Positions 1 through 9,400 of a DNA stretch of 19,560 nt are shown here, one piece after another (position 1 is the first letter of the stretch; each line of letters opens with the position of its first letter). The stretch is from DASVLX01 sp035552275 (GTDB taxonomy: Bacteria > Actinomycetota > Actinomycetes > Mycobacteriales > Pseudonocardiaceae), in contig DASZLR010000008.1 in the NCBI GenBank assembly GCA_035552275.1, positions 1 to 19,560 on the forward strand, written 5' to 3'. The notes beneath the pieces were generated by a model that did not search any database, was not told where the DNA came from, and worked only from the letters and a program-made list of their open reading frames with translations. Made by a program: the position numbers and the translations under genes.

Positions 1-799
1 CGTGGACCCGCACCGTGACCCGGTCCCGGAGCTCGTGCAGCAGACCTCCGACGCTCGCCACGACCCGGACCAGGTGCGCCGCCGCCGGGTCCGGCGCGCT
101 GCCGAATTCGTCGAGGTCGCCGCCTGCCGAGAAATCCGGTCCGAGCGCGCTGATCCGGACCCGCAGCGCGCGGTCGTAGCCGGCGATCGTGAGGGCTTCG
201 AGCAGCGCGGTGCGCATGGCGGTGTCCACGGCGTTGCGGCGGGCCGGGCGGGCGAGCACCACGTCCAGTTGGTCGCCTGCGCGGGTCATTCGCACTCGCT
301 CACCCCCGTCGTCCGGCCTTGCCGGTCCCCTGCGGCGCAGCCACGAGGCGAAGTCCGGGCCGGCCAGCAACATGGAGTAGGTGGCCGACTCGGCGACCAG
401 CGCCTCCGGCACGTCGGGCCGGGCGTCACGCAGCAGCCAGGTGAGTGCCAGGGCAGCGCGTGGCGATGCGGTGACCATCTGCTCGAGTGCGTCGAGCTCG
501 GCCAGCGGATCCTCGACCGCGACCGTGTGGCGATCGAGCGGGTTCGGCGCCAGGACCAGATCGACCGCCTCGGCGACCTGCGCGGGCACTGGTGCGCGCC
601 GTCCAATCGCGATCGTGATCGCGCGGCAGTGACGAACGTGGCGGGCCACGTCGGCCAGCGTTTCCTCGGAGGCGTCCTGGCAGGAGTCGCCGTCGAAGGC
701 GAGGAGTGGATTGCGCGGATGCCCGGCCGGGTCCAGGTCGAGTATCGGGCCGACCGGGATGCGGTCCAGGTCGGTGAGAGAGGTCAGTGGAGTTGGCAT
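1..799 (-). CDS. Enoyl-CoA hydratase/isomerase (crotonase) family protein, 3' end outside window
   Basis: The reading frame starts at ATG 799-797, runs 266 codons without a stop and leaves the window at base 1. A GGAGG lies about 11 nt upstream. Residues ~171-266 show a crotonase fold start: LARPARRNAVD near 182-192, then FSAGGDLDEF at 223-232, the oxyanion-hole segment that binds the acyl-CoA thioester carbonyl. The first ~165 residues look like a degenerate C-terminal half of another crotonase unit (SPRAALALT near 112-120, LLAGPDF near 144-150), so this may be a duplicated-fold protein. Crotonases hydrate, isomerise or cleave acyl-CoAs. Which of these applies cannot be told because the catalytic C-terminal half is outside. 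It is divergent from the CoA-transferase at 848 with a 48-bp gap, suggesting co-regulation and shared acyl-CoA chemistry. Confidence 0.85.
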   Translation of the reverse strand, partial: MPTPLTSLTDLDRIPVGPILDLDPAGHPRNPLLAFDGDSCQDASEETLADVARHVRHCRAITIAIGRRAPVPAQVAEAVDLVLAPNPLDRHTVAVEDPLAELDALEQMVTASPRAALALTWLLRDARPDVPEALVAESATYSMLLAGPDFASWLRRRGPARPDDGGERVRMTRAGDQLDVVLARPARRNAVDTAMRTALLEALTIAGYDRALRVRISALGPDFSAGGDLDEFGSAPDPAAAHLVRVVASVGGLLHELRDRVTVRVH

Positions 800-847
800 G
801 GTCGCGCCATCCTCCACATCGGCCCGCGAATCTGCCAGTCTTGGGTA
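800..847. promoter_or_regulatory. Divergent intergenic region between crotonase and CoA-transferase genes
   Basis: Only 48 bp separate two divergent starts, so both promoters must lie here or overlap the facing coding regions. The minus-strand gene has a recognisable GGAGG. The plus-strand gene has no good Shine-Dalgarno sequence before its GTG, so it may be leaderless or weakly translated. I see no convincing -35/-10 pair in either direction. Confidence 0.4.
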
Positions 848-2206
848 GTGGCGGACGGACCTCTGACCAACCTGCCCACGGTCACGGCCGCGTCATGGCC
901 TGCCGCGCGGGAGGCCGGCGTGCTGCTCCGCGCTCTCGGTGCGGCGGTGACCTTCCAGGCCGGCGCCGGTCCCGCGCTGGTCTGCGGTGGCACCGAGGTG
1001 TGGGCGGAGGAAGCCGATGCCGTCACCGACTGGGCGAGATCCGGTGCGATGGCGCTGACCGGACGAGCGGATGGCCCGCCGCTGCACTGCGTCGGCCTGC
1101 CGGCGAGCCGGGCCCGCGGCGCGGCGCTGGTGCTGGAACTGCTGACCTCGCGGGACCGGCGCGTCGTCGTCGACGGCGCCGCGCTGCTCGGCGAGCGGGC
1201 GGCACTGACCGGGTTCACCAGACACGGAGCCACCTCCGTCGGCGGAGCTACCAGAATGCTGCGCACGGCGCAGGGCTGGTGGGCGCTGAGCCTGGCTCGC
1301 GAAAGCGACCTGGCGCTGGTACCCGCCTTACTGGAGGACACGCCCGGCGATGACTGCTGGGTCAGCGTGTCAGCCTGGTCGCGAGTCAGAACCGGCCCGG
1401 AAGTCGTTGCCAGGGCGGCCCTGCTCGGACTGGCGGCGGGCGAATTGACCTCGTCGCCTGTCCCGGTCGCGCCCTGGTCGATCCGGCCTGTGCCGGTCAC
1501 GCCGAGAAAGGCTCGTGTGGACCGACCCCTCGTCGTCAACCTCGGCTCGCTGTGGGCGGCGCCGCTGTGCGCGCAGCTCCTCGGCAAGGCCGGTGCACAG
1601 GTGGTCCATGTGGAGAGTCCACATCGGCCGGACGGGGCCCGGCGCGGCAACACCGCGTTCTTCGACCTGCTGCACGCAGGCCACGAGTCGGTGGCCATCG
1701 ACCCGGCGAGCTCAACCGGTCGGGCCGCGCTCCGCGACCTGCTGCGTGCCGCGGACGTGGTGATCGAGGCGAGCCGGCCGCGAGCTCTACGCGCTCTCGG
1801 CCTGTCCGCCGACGCCGTGTTTCCCGATGGCGGACCTGCTGTCTGGGCACGCATCACCGGACACGGACAAGCGGCCAACCGGATCGGCTTCGGTGACGAC
1901 GCCGCCGTCGCCGGAGGTCTGGTCGGCTGGGACGAACAGGGACCGGTCTTCGCAGGCGACGCGATCGCCGATCCGCTGACCGGCATCCATGCGGCCCTCG
2001 CGATCTTGGCCTGCCTTGCCGTGCCGGGCTGCTGGCTCATCGACATGTCCCTTCGCGACGTCGCGGCTTCGGTGACGGCACCCGGCGCCACCGAGGCAAC
2101 GGTCCGGGCACAAGCACCACGGGCCCGCCGTCCGTCGACCGGCGCCGAACCGCTCGGCGCGTCAACCGAACGCGTCCTTGGCCGACTCGGCATCGTGCTG
2201 GGCTGA
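848..2206 (+). CDS. CoA-transferase family III (CaiB/BaiF) protein
   Basis: This 452-residue protein has a GTG start chosen because the open frame further upstream is antisense to the crotonase gene and lacks homology. Residues ~220-440 match the family III CoA-transferase N-lobe: VVNLGSLWAAPLCAQLLGKAG, then VVHVESP, then ARRGNTAFFDLLHAGHESVAID. The segment IADPLTGIHAA contains Asp375, the expected position of the catalytic aspartate that forms the aspartyl-CoA anhydride. The first ~215 residues resemble a degenerate second copy of the same fold, with family motifs faded. The usual family length is about 400. The expected role is moving CoA between acyl chains, possibly to activate a starter acid or salvage a product; the substrate is unknown. 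Codon 161 (1328-1330) is TTA, rare in actinomycetes. Confidence 0.85.
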   Translation: MADGPLTNLPTVTAASWPAAREAGVLLRALGAAVTFQAGAGPALVCGGTEVWAEEADAVTDWARSGAMALTGRADGPPLHCVGLPASRARGAALVLELLTSRDRRVVVDGAALLGERAALTGFTRHGATSVGGATRMLRTAQGWWALSLARESDLALVPALLEDTPGDDCWVSVSAWSRVRTGPEVVARAALLGLAAGELTSSPVPVAPWSIRPVPVTPRKARVDRPLVVNLGSLWAAPLCAQLLGKAGAQVVHVESPHRPDGARRGNTAFFDLLHAGHESVAIDPASSTGRAALRDLLRAADVVIEASRPRALRALGLSADAVFPDGGPAVWARITGHGQAANRIGFGDDAAVAGGLVGWDEQGPVFAGDAIADPLTGIHAALAILACLAVPGCWLIDMSLRDVAASVTAPGATEATVRAQAPRARRPSTGAEPLGASTERVLGRLGIVLG

Positions 2207-2215
2207 GCGTACGTT

Positions 2216-2241
2216 CATTCTGCTCGAACATTCTGCTCGAA
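2216..2241. repeat. Tandem direct repeat, 2 x 13 bp (CATTCTGCTCGAA)
   Basis: Two perfect head-to-tail copies, 2216-2228 and 2229-2241, lie 9 bp after the CoA-transferase stop. The preceding GTTC and the GAAC at the end of each copy also make an inverted pair (GTTC-N9-GAAC). The position in a promoter-bearing gap suggests a regulator binding site, but no known operator is matched with confidence. Confidence 0.6.
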
Positions 2242-2305
2242 CGACATGCGGTTTGTCATGCCGAATCGTTCCATGCTGTGTTTATATGTTTAAGCGAATT
2301 CCGCA

Positions 2306-2360
2306 GCCCGGAGTTATGGTGTCCGCGAGCCCGGAACCTATTGTCCACCGGCCCGGAACA
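2306..2360 (+). promoter_or_regulatory. Three GCCCGGA boxes at 22-23 bp spacing upstream of operon promoter
   Basis: GCCCGGA starts at 2306, 2329 and 2351, steps of 23 and 22 bp, i.e. about two helical turns, on one DNA face. The first two copies are also similar further right (TATGGTGTCC against TATTGTCC); the third is more diverged. Direct repeats at 11- or 22-bp pitch just upstream of a -35 are the pattern bound by SARP-type activators. No such regulator is in this window, so that assignment is inference. Confidence 0.4.
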
Positions 2361-2395
2361 GTCAATTGCCGTCTGCCGGCATTCATGTTCAACTG

Positions 2396-2425
2396 TTGAC
2401 GGTTTCCGAACTGCTGCCCTAGCGT
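2396..2425 (+). promoter_or_regulatory. Probable sigma-70/HrdB-type promoter of the biosynthetic operon
   Basis: A TTGACG hexamer at 2396-2401 is separated by 18 bp from TAGCGT at 2420-2425, close to the actinomycete housekeeping consensus TTGACR-N18-TAGRRT. Transcription would begin near 2432, giving a leader of about 80 nt before the dehydrogenase GTG at 2513. This is the only strong candidate in the 306-bp gap 2207-2512. A GTCAA at 2361-2365 mirrors the TTGAC of the -35 and could form part of an operator. Confidence 0.5.
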
Positions 2426-2512
2426 ACTGATCGCCGATCTGTGCTCGATGCATTCTACGGTGAATACCGCGAAAGCAGTCGGGACATGCACGTATTCCAA
2501 TGCGGAGGGTTC

Positions 2513-3370
2513 GTGAAAATAACAGGTCGGTCCGCGCTCATCACCGGCGCCGGCCGAGGAATCGGTGCGGCGTTGGCATTGCGATTCGCTGCCGAGAAAC
2601 CGCGCGGAATCGTCGTCTCGGACATCGACCTCGACGCGGTGCGGACCGTCGCCGGGCAGGTTGCCGACCATGGGGTCCGGGCCATTGCGCTGCGGGCCGA
2701 TGTTGCCGAGGTCGACCAGGTCACAGAACTGGTCAGGGTGGCCCAGCAGGAGTTCGGTTCACTGGACGTGGTCTGTTCCAATGCCGGAATCGCCACCGGC
2801 ACGAGCCTTTATGCCAGGAAGGAAAGCTGGGCACGGGCGTGGGATGTCAATGTCATGGGCCACGTCCATCTTGCTCAGGCAGTGCTGCCGGGAATGGCGA
2901 TTCGCCGTGATGGGTATCTGCTCATCACCGCCTCTGCCGTCGGCCTGCTCGGTCTGCCTGGCGACGCCCCGTATTCGGTGACCAAGCACGCCGCGGTCGG
3001 CCTTGCCGAGTGGCTGGCATTCACCTACCTGCCCCGGGGGGTGCGGGTCAGCGCGCTGTGTCCGCTCGGGGTGCGCACCGACCTGCTCATGCAGGGCGTC
3101 GACGCCGGTCATCCGTCTGCCCAGGCGGTACTGGCGGCCGGCCCGGTGCTGGAGCCCGTGGACGTCGCCGAAGCGGTCGTCGCCGGGCTCGACAGCGAAC
3201 GGTTCCTCATCCTGCCGCATCCCGAGGTCGCGCGGAGCACCGTGGCCAAGGCGACCGACCCGGATGCGTGGATCCGCGCGACCGCGGGTCGACGTCTGCC
3301 CATGAATGGCGCCGACCGTGAATCAGGCGGCGCACACCGGGCGGTGTCGAGACACGGTGTCCCGACCTGA
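2513..3370 (+). CDS. Short-chain dehydrogenase/reductase (SDR)
   Basis: This classical SDR has 285 residues. The GTG start is set by GGAGG at 2504-2508. The TGAGRGIG nucleotide-binding loop sits at residues 11-18, Asp37 at the end of the second strand (SDIDLD) favours NAD(H), NAG is near 90, and the catalytic residues are Ser141, Tyr154 and Lys158 (YSVTK). It should interconvert a ketone or aldehyde and an alcohol on a small substrate or on the assembled chain. As first gene after the promoter, 39 nt before the synthase, it is likely co-transcribed and could do tailoring or reduce an acyl intermediate. The final ~20 residues after RLPMNG are Arg/His-rich and unlike the family. The substrate cannot be inferred from sequence. 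Confidence 0.92.
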   Translation: MKITGRSALITGAGRGIGAALALRFAAEKPRGIVVSDIDLDAVRTVAGQVADHGVRAIALRADVAEVDQVTELVRVAQQEFGSLDVVCSNAGIATGTSLYARKESWARAWDVNVMGHVHLAQAVLPGMAIRRDGYLLITASAVGLLGLPGDAPYSVTKHAAVGLAEWLAFTYLPRGVRVSALCPLGVRTDLLMQGVDAGHPSAQAVLAAGPVLEPVDVAEAVVAGLDSERFLILPHPEVARSTVAKATDPDAWIRATAGRRLPMNGADRESGGAHRAVSRHGVPT

Positions 3371-3409
3371 ACAAAGTCCTGCCAGCGAAGTGACACCAGC
3401 GGAGTGGTG

Positions 3410-6400
3410 ATGGAAGTGCGTCGTAGGGAGCGCGACCTGGTCATCGGGATCAGCCCGCTGGGCAAGCCCAGCGCCAGGCTGTGCGCCTCGGTGAGTGGTT
3501 GCGGCGGGCTCGGCATTCTCGATCTCGGCGCCGGTGACCAGGCCGCTCGGACCGAGCTTGAATTGGCGCTGCGCTGGACGACGGGCCCGATCGGGGTCCG
3601 GGTGTCCGCGGGCTGCGGGCTCGGCTACAGCGACCTGGCTGCTGAATTCGGCGCGCACTCCGACCGGCTGGACACCGTCGTGCTCGGCTGGGGTGCTCGG
3701 TGGACGATCGAGGACATCACCCAGCGGGTCCTTGTCGAGGTGACGACGCTCGATGAGGCGCTGCGCGCTGCCGCGTCCGGCGCCGACGGTCTGATCGCCA
3801 GGGGTAACGAGGCAGGCGGCAGGGTCAGCGAATTCGGGTCGTTCGTCCTGTTGCAGCGGCTGCTGGCCGACAACGCCATCCAGCTGCCCGTCTGGCTGTG
3901 CGGTGGCATCGGGCCGCACACCGCTGCCGCCGCGGTTACCGGCGGCGCGGCCGGGGTCGTGCTGGACACCCAGCTCGCGCTGTTGCCCGAGATGGACCTG
4001 CCAGCCGAGACCGCGGCCGTCATCGCGGCCAGCGACGGCACCGACACGACCAACCTGGCCCGTCATCGGGTCCTGGCCACAAGACGGGGCACCAATCCGC
4101 AGGTGGTGACCGAAGCCAGTCTGCACGTGGCCCTCCTCGAGACGGAAAGCCCAGGCTCACCGTGGCTGCCAGTCGGCCAGGACGCTGGTCTTGCCAGCAG
4201 GTTCGCCACTGATTTCGGCACGGTGGCCAGGTCGGTTCGGGCCGTGCGGGGCGCCATCGTCGACTCGTTGGACGGCGCGGAGTTCTCGGTGCTCGCGCCG
4301 GGTTCGGCGCTGGCCACCGCGCTGGGTGTCGACCTGCCAGTGGTGCAGGGTCCGATGACCAGGGTCAGCGACCAGGCCGGATTCGCCGCGTCAGTGAGCA
4401 AGCAAGGCGCACTGCCTTTCATCGCGCTGGCCCTCGCCACCAAGGAGCAGACCACCGGCATGCTGCGGCAGACCAAGGCCGCACTGGGTGATCGCCCTTG
4501 GGGCGTAGGGATTCTCGGCTTCGCACCGGAGGAGGTCCGAGCGGCTCAGCTGGCGGTCGTGCACGAGATCCGACCTGCCGCGGCGCTGATCGCAGGCGGC
4601 CATCCGGGCCAGGCCAAGGCACTCGAGGATGTCGGCATCAGCACCTTTCTCCATGTCGCCTCACCCGGGCTGCTGAGCCAGTTCCTGGACGCGGGAGCCA
4701 GGAAGTTCGTCTTCGAAGGTGCCGAATGCGGCGGACACGTCGGGCCGAGGTCGAGCTTTTCCCTGTGGGAAACCCAGCTCGGCGTCATCGAGGAATATCT
4801 CGGCAACGGCGGCGCCGCCGCCGAGCTCCAGTTGCTGTTCGCCGGCGGAGTGCACGATCCCCGTTCGGCCGCAATGGTCTCGGCGCTGACGCGATCATTG
4901 GCCCGGCGTGGGGTCTCGGTCGGGGTCTTGATGGGCACCGGCTACCTGTTCACCGAGGAAGCGGTCGAATACGGTGCGGTGCGACCGGTGTTCCAACAAC
5001 AGGCTGTCGCCGCCAAGACCACCGCCCTGCTGGAGACCGCACCCGGTCACGCGACCCGGTGCCTGCCGAGTCCGTTCGTGGACACCTTCGTGGCCAGGCG
5101 CGAGGAACTGATCGCCAGCGGCATCCCGAGCCGGGAGGTCTGGGCCGAGCTGGAAGCCCTCAACATCGGGCGGTTGCGCATCGCCAGCAAGGGACGGCGC
5201 CGCGATGGCGCCGGGCTGGTCGACGTGACCGACGCGGGCCAGCTCGCCGACGGACTGTTCATGGCCGGGCAGGTGGCCGCGTTGCGTTCCTCGGTCACCA
5301 CCGTGGCGGCGCTGCACGAAGGCGTCTCCACGGGCGCCGAGACCTTCCGGTCGGCCCGCAACGAGGTGCTCCGCGCCGAGCTGGGCATCGCACGGCCGGT
5401 GGCGCAACCCGCGCCGCAACCCCTCGACGTGGCCATCGTCGGCATGGCCGGGGTGTTCCCCGGAGCACCGGACCTGGACAGCTTCTGGGCCAACATCGTC
5501 GGCAACGTCGACTCGGTCACCGAGGTGCCCGCCCACCGCTGGGACCCGACCACGTACTACGCGCAGGGCGGCGGTCGCAGCGGCCTCAAGACACCGTCGA
5601 AATGGGGTGGCTTCCTGCCGGAAATACCTTTCGACGCGTTGCGCTTCGGCATCCCGCCGGCGACGTTGGCGGCGATCGAACCGGTACAGCTGCTCGCCCT
5701 GGAGGTGTCGGCGCGGGCCATCGCCGACGCGGGCTATGCCGACGGCGGTTTCGACCGGTCGCGCACCAGTGTGGTGTTCGGCGCCGAAGCAGGCAGTGAC
5801 CTGGCCAACGCGACGATCCTGCGCACCATGCTGCCCGGCTACGTCGACACGATTCCCGCCGATCTCGACGAGCAGTTGCCGAACCTGACCGAGGACTCCT
5901 TCCCCGGCGCACTGGTCAACGTGATCGCCGGTCGGATCGCCAACCGCCTCGACCTCGGCGGCGCGAACTTCACCGTCGACGCCGCGTGCGCCGCCTCGCT
6001 CGCAGCGCTCGATGTCGCCTGCAAGGAACTGGTGGGCGGGACCAGCGACATGGTGCTCTGCGGTGGCGCCGACCTGCACAACGGAATCCACGACTACCTG
6101 ATGTTCTCCTCGGTCGGCGCCCTGTCGGCCACCGGCCGCTGCCGGACCTTCGACGAGTCCGCCGACGGCATCGCGCTCGGCGAAGGTGTCGCGTGCGTTG
6201 TGCTGAAACGCCTCGCGGATGCCGAACGCGACGGTGACCGGATCTACGCGGTCGTCACCGGCATCGGCGCGGCCAGCGACGGAAAGTCTCTCGGCCTGAC
6301 CGCACCACGCCCGGAGGGACAACGCCGCGCGTTGGAGCGGGCTTATCACGCGGCCGGATGTTCCCCTGCCGATGTCGGCCTGGTCGAGGCGCACGGTACC

Positions 6401-9400
6401 GGCACCGTAGTGGGTGACCGAACCGAGCTGACCACACTCAACGAGGTCTTTCTCGGTGCGGGCGCCGCACCGGGAAGTTGCACGCTCGGTTCGGTGAAAT
6501 CGCAGATCGGCCATACCAAGTGCGCTGCGGGACTGGCCGGCCTGATCAAGTCCGCGCTGGCCGTGCACCGTGGGGTGCGACCGCCGACGGCGTCGGTCAG
6601 TAAGCCCAATCCGGCCTGGCGGGCCGAGACCAGCCCGTTCGTCTTCCGCGCCGACGCGGTTCCGTGGCCGGCCGCTCCGGCACAGCGGATAGCGGGCGTC
6701 AGCGCTTTCGGCTTCGGCGGCACCAACTTCCACGCCGTCCTGCGCGGCCATCCCTCCGCCGAACTCCTGCGGCACGGCCTGCCCGAATGGCCGGTCGAGC
6801 TGTTCACCTTCCGTGGCAGCGATGAGCAGGCAGTGCACGCCGAGGTGACCTGGCTGCGCGACCTGATCGCCAGCAACGATCAACACGGTCGCCCCTTGCG
6901 GTTGCGCGATCTGGCCCACGCCGCGGCAGGCCGGGCTGATCGCGGTCCAGCGCCGGTCGCGCTCGCGCTGCTGGCCAAGGACACCGACGAACTGGACGAG
7001 CTGTTGGCAGCGGCGCTGGCCGGCGAGTCCGACCCGGCGCGGGGAATCTTCGTAGCCGTCCCCCGGCCTTCCGCGCTACCAGGCAAACTGGCGGTGGTCT
7101 TCCCCGGCCAGGGCAGCCAATATCCCGGGATGCTGGCCGATCTGTTCGTCGCCTTCCCCGAATTGCAGCGCTTGGCATCGAGCAGCGACGCGGTCGCCGC
7201 GGCGATGTTTCCGCCCAGTGCCTTCGACATCGCGGCGCGCCAGGACCAGCGAGACAGGCTGCGGGACACCGCGATCGCGCAGCCCGCGCTCGGCATTGCC
7301 GGCCTCGCCGTGCACCACCTGCTGTCGCGCCTCGCCATCACGCCGGACATGATGGCCGGGCACAGCTACGGCGAACTCGTCGCACTGGCCGCGGCCGGTT
7401 CGTTCGGTCCCCGGGCGCTCGCGGAACTCAGCGCGGCACGCGCGGCCGCGATCGTCGCAGCCAGTGGCGATGATCCCGGTGCGATGGCGGCGGTTTCCGC
7501 TGGTCCGGACGCGGTCCGGCAGGTGCTTGCCGATGCGGGCCTTACCGACGCCGTCGTGTTGGCCAACTACAACGCACCGCGCCAGCTGGTGATCTCCGGC
7601 CCGACAGCGCTGATCGAGCAGGCGCTGCCCGCGCTGCGCGATGCAGGTCTCTCGGCCAAGAAACTCCCGGTGGCCTGCGCGTTCCACACCCCGGCGCTGG
7701 GCGCGGCCAGCGCACGGTTCGTCGAAACACTGGCCGGAAGCCGGATCGAGACGCCTCGGATACCGGTGTGGTCCAACCAGACGGCTCAGCGATATCCGTC
7801 CCGGCCCGACGCTGTGCGCGCCGGACTTGCCGCGCAGATCAGCGCGCCGGTCCGGTTCGTCGAGCAGATCGAGGCGATGTACGCGGATGGCGCGCGGGTG
7901 TTCTTCGAGGCCGGGCCCGGCCGGGTGCTCGGCAGGCTGGTCACCGCGATCCTCGGCGACCGTCAGCACAGCGTGGTCAGTTGCGAGGGCCAGGCCGGCA
8001 GCGGCCTGCGCGGTTTCCTTGCCGCAGTCGCCCAACTGGCCGTTGCCGGTGTCGAACTGCGCACCGGGTGGCTGACCTCCGGACGCGGCGTGGTGGATGT
8101 CAGCCGGGCCGTCGCCGCGCCAAGGCCCGGCTGGGTCGTCGATGGTCAGCTGGTGCGCACCGTCGACGGGATGCCCGTACCCGGCGGCGTGCGGCCGGCC
8201 CGCCGAATAAGGGAGATGTCGATGTCGCCAGAGCCTGCCGGTCACGGACCGCTGGAGCGGGACGGCCGGGACACGGTTGTCGCAGAGTTCCTGCGGGCGG
8301 GACGGGAGCTGGTCGCGGCGCAGCGGGATGTCGTACTCGGCTTCCTCGGTGCGCCGCCCGCCGCGATCCCGGCAACGCCGGCGCTCGCCGCGATCGAACG
8401 CCCCATGCTGGCCGCTGAGCCGGTCCCGCCAGAACCGACCGCGCCGGCGGTCGACGGGCTGACCACGGTGATCGCGTTGATCGCACAGCGGACCGGCTAT
8501 CCGGTCGAGCTGATCGATCCGGACCTGGACCTGGAAGCCGACCTGAGCATCGACTCGATCAAACGAACCGAACTGGCCGGCGAACTGTGTGTCCGATTCG
8601 GCCGCAACGCCACCGACTCCCGGTTCGACGAGCTGGTCCGGGCGCGCACCGCGCGGACCATGGCCGACTGGTTCGGCGAGAGCGACGGGCCGACCGCTGC
8701 GCCGGACGCCCCGGCCGAGGCCGCCTTTGTCGGCGTGGCTCCGCAACGGTTCGTTCAGTGGCTGGTGGACGCCGACGTCGAGACTCCTGTCGATGCGTCG
8801 GCCGTGCTGGTCGGCCGGCACTTCGTGCTCATCGGTGGCGAGCACGAACTCACCGATGCCGTCGCGGCTCGACTGGGTGCCGACGGCGCCCTGACCACCG
8901 TCACCGCGGGTGCCGTTCCCGCTGATGCTCCGATCGACGGCGTGATCTTTCTCGACGCGCTGCGCAGTGGTGCCGAATACGTGCTACCGGCGGCCTTCTC
9001 GACGTTCCGCTCGGTCCTCGGCCAGGCACCGCGCTGGTTGCTGGCGGTGGCGCCAGAGAACACGACCCGAGCCGCCGGTCTGCGTGGCCTGTTCCGCAGC
9101 ATCGCACTCGAATATCCGAACACCACCAGCCGACTGGTCGAGGTGGCCTCGACCATCCCGGTCGAGGCGATCGCCACCATCATCCGAACCGAACTGCTCG
9201 TCGACACCAACCAACCGGTTGTCGTCGTCGACGATGACCAGCGACGCCGGGTGTTCGAGCTGATCGCCACCGACCTCGACGCACCGGCCCAGGACATCTC
9301 CGCCGACGTCGCGTCGACCGGTCTGAACCAGGACTCGGTCCTGCTGCTGGTCGGCGGGGCGCGCGGCATCACCGCGCAGGTCGCGGGCGCGCTCGCGGCC

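Noticed and set aside
2..847. Upstream 282 codons of the open frame that continues into the CoA-transferase
   Set aside because: It is antisense to the crotonase gene, whose minus-strand frame has a proper start and FSAGGDL motif; the plus translation is Arg-rich and has no family resemblance.
784..2193. 469-codon open frame on the minus strand
   Set aside because: Ser/Ala/Arg-rich antisense shadow of the CoA-transferase, a common effect of high GC third positions.
2213..2241. Possible LexA (SOS) box from the GTTC/GAAC strings
   Set aside because: The spacing and flanks do not match the actinobacterial GAAC-N4-GTTC operator; the pattern is better described as a tandem repeat.
2441..2512. 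Upstream extension of the first dehydrogenase
   Set aside because: The extension has no SDR similarity, and GGAGG stands correctly before GTG 2513.
4895..6919. 674-codon minus-strand frame (and a 589-codon one at 7076-8845)
   Set aside because: Both lie fully antisense to conserved KS, AT and ACP domains and show no recognisable fold or start signal.
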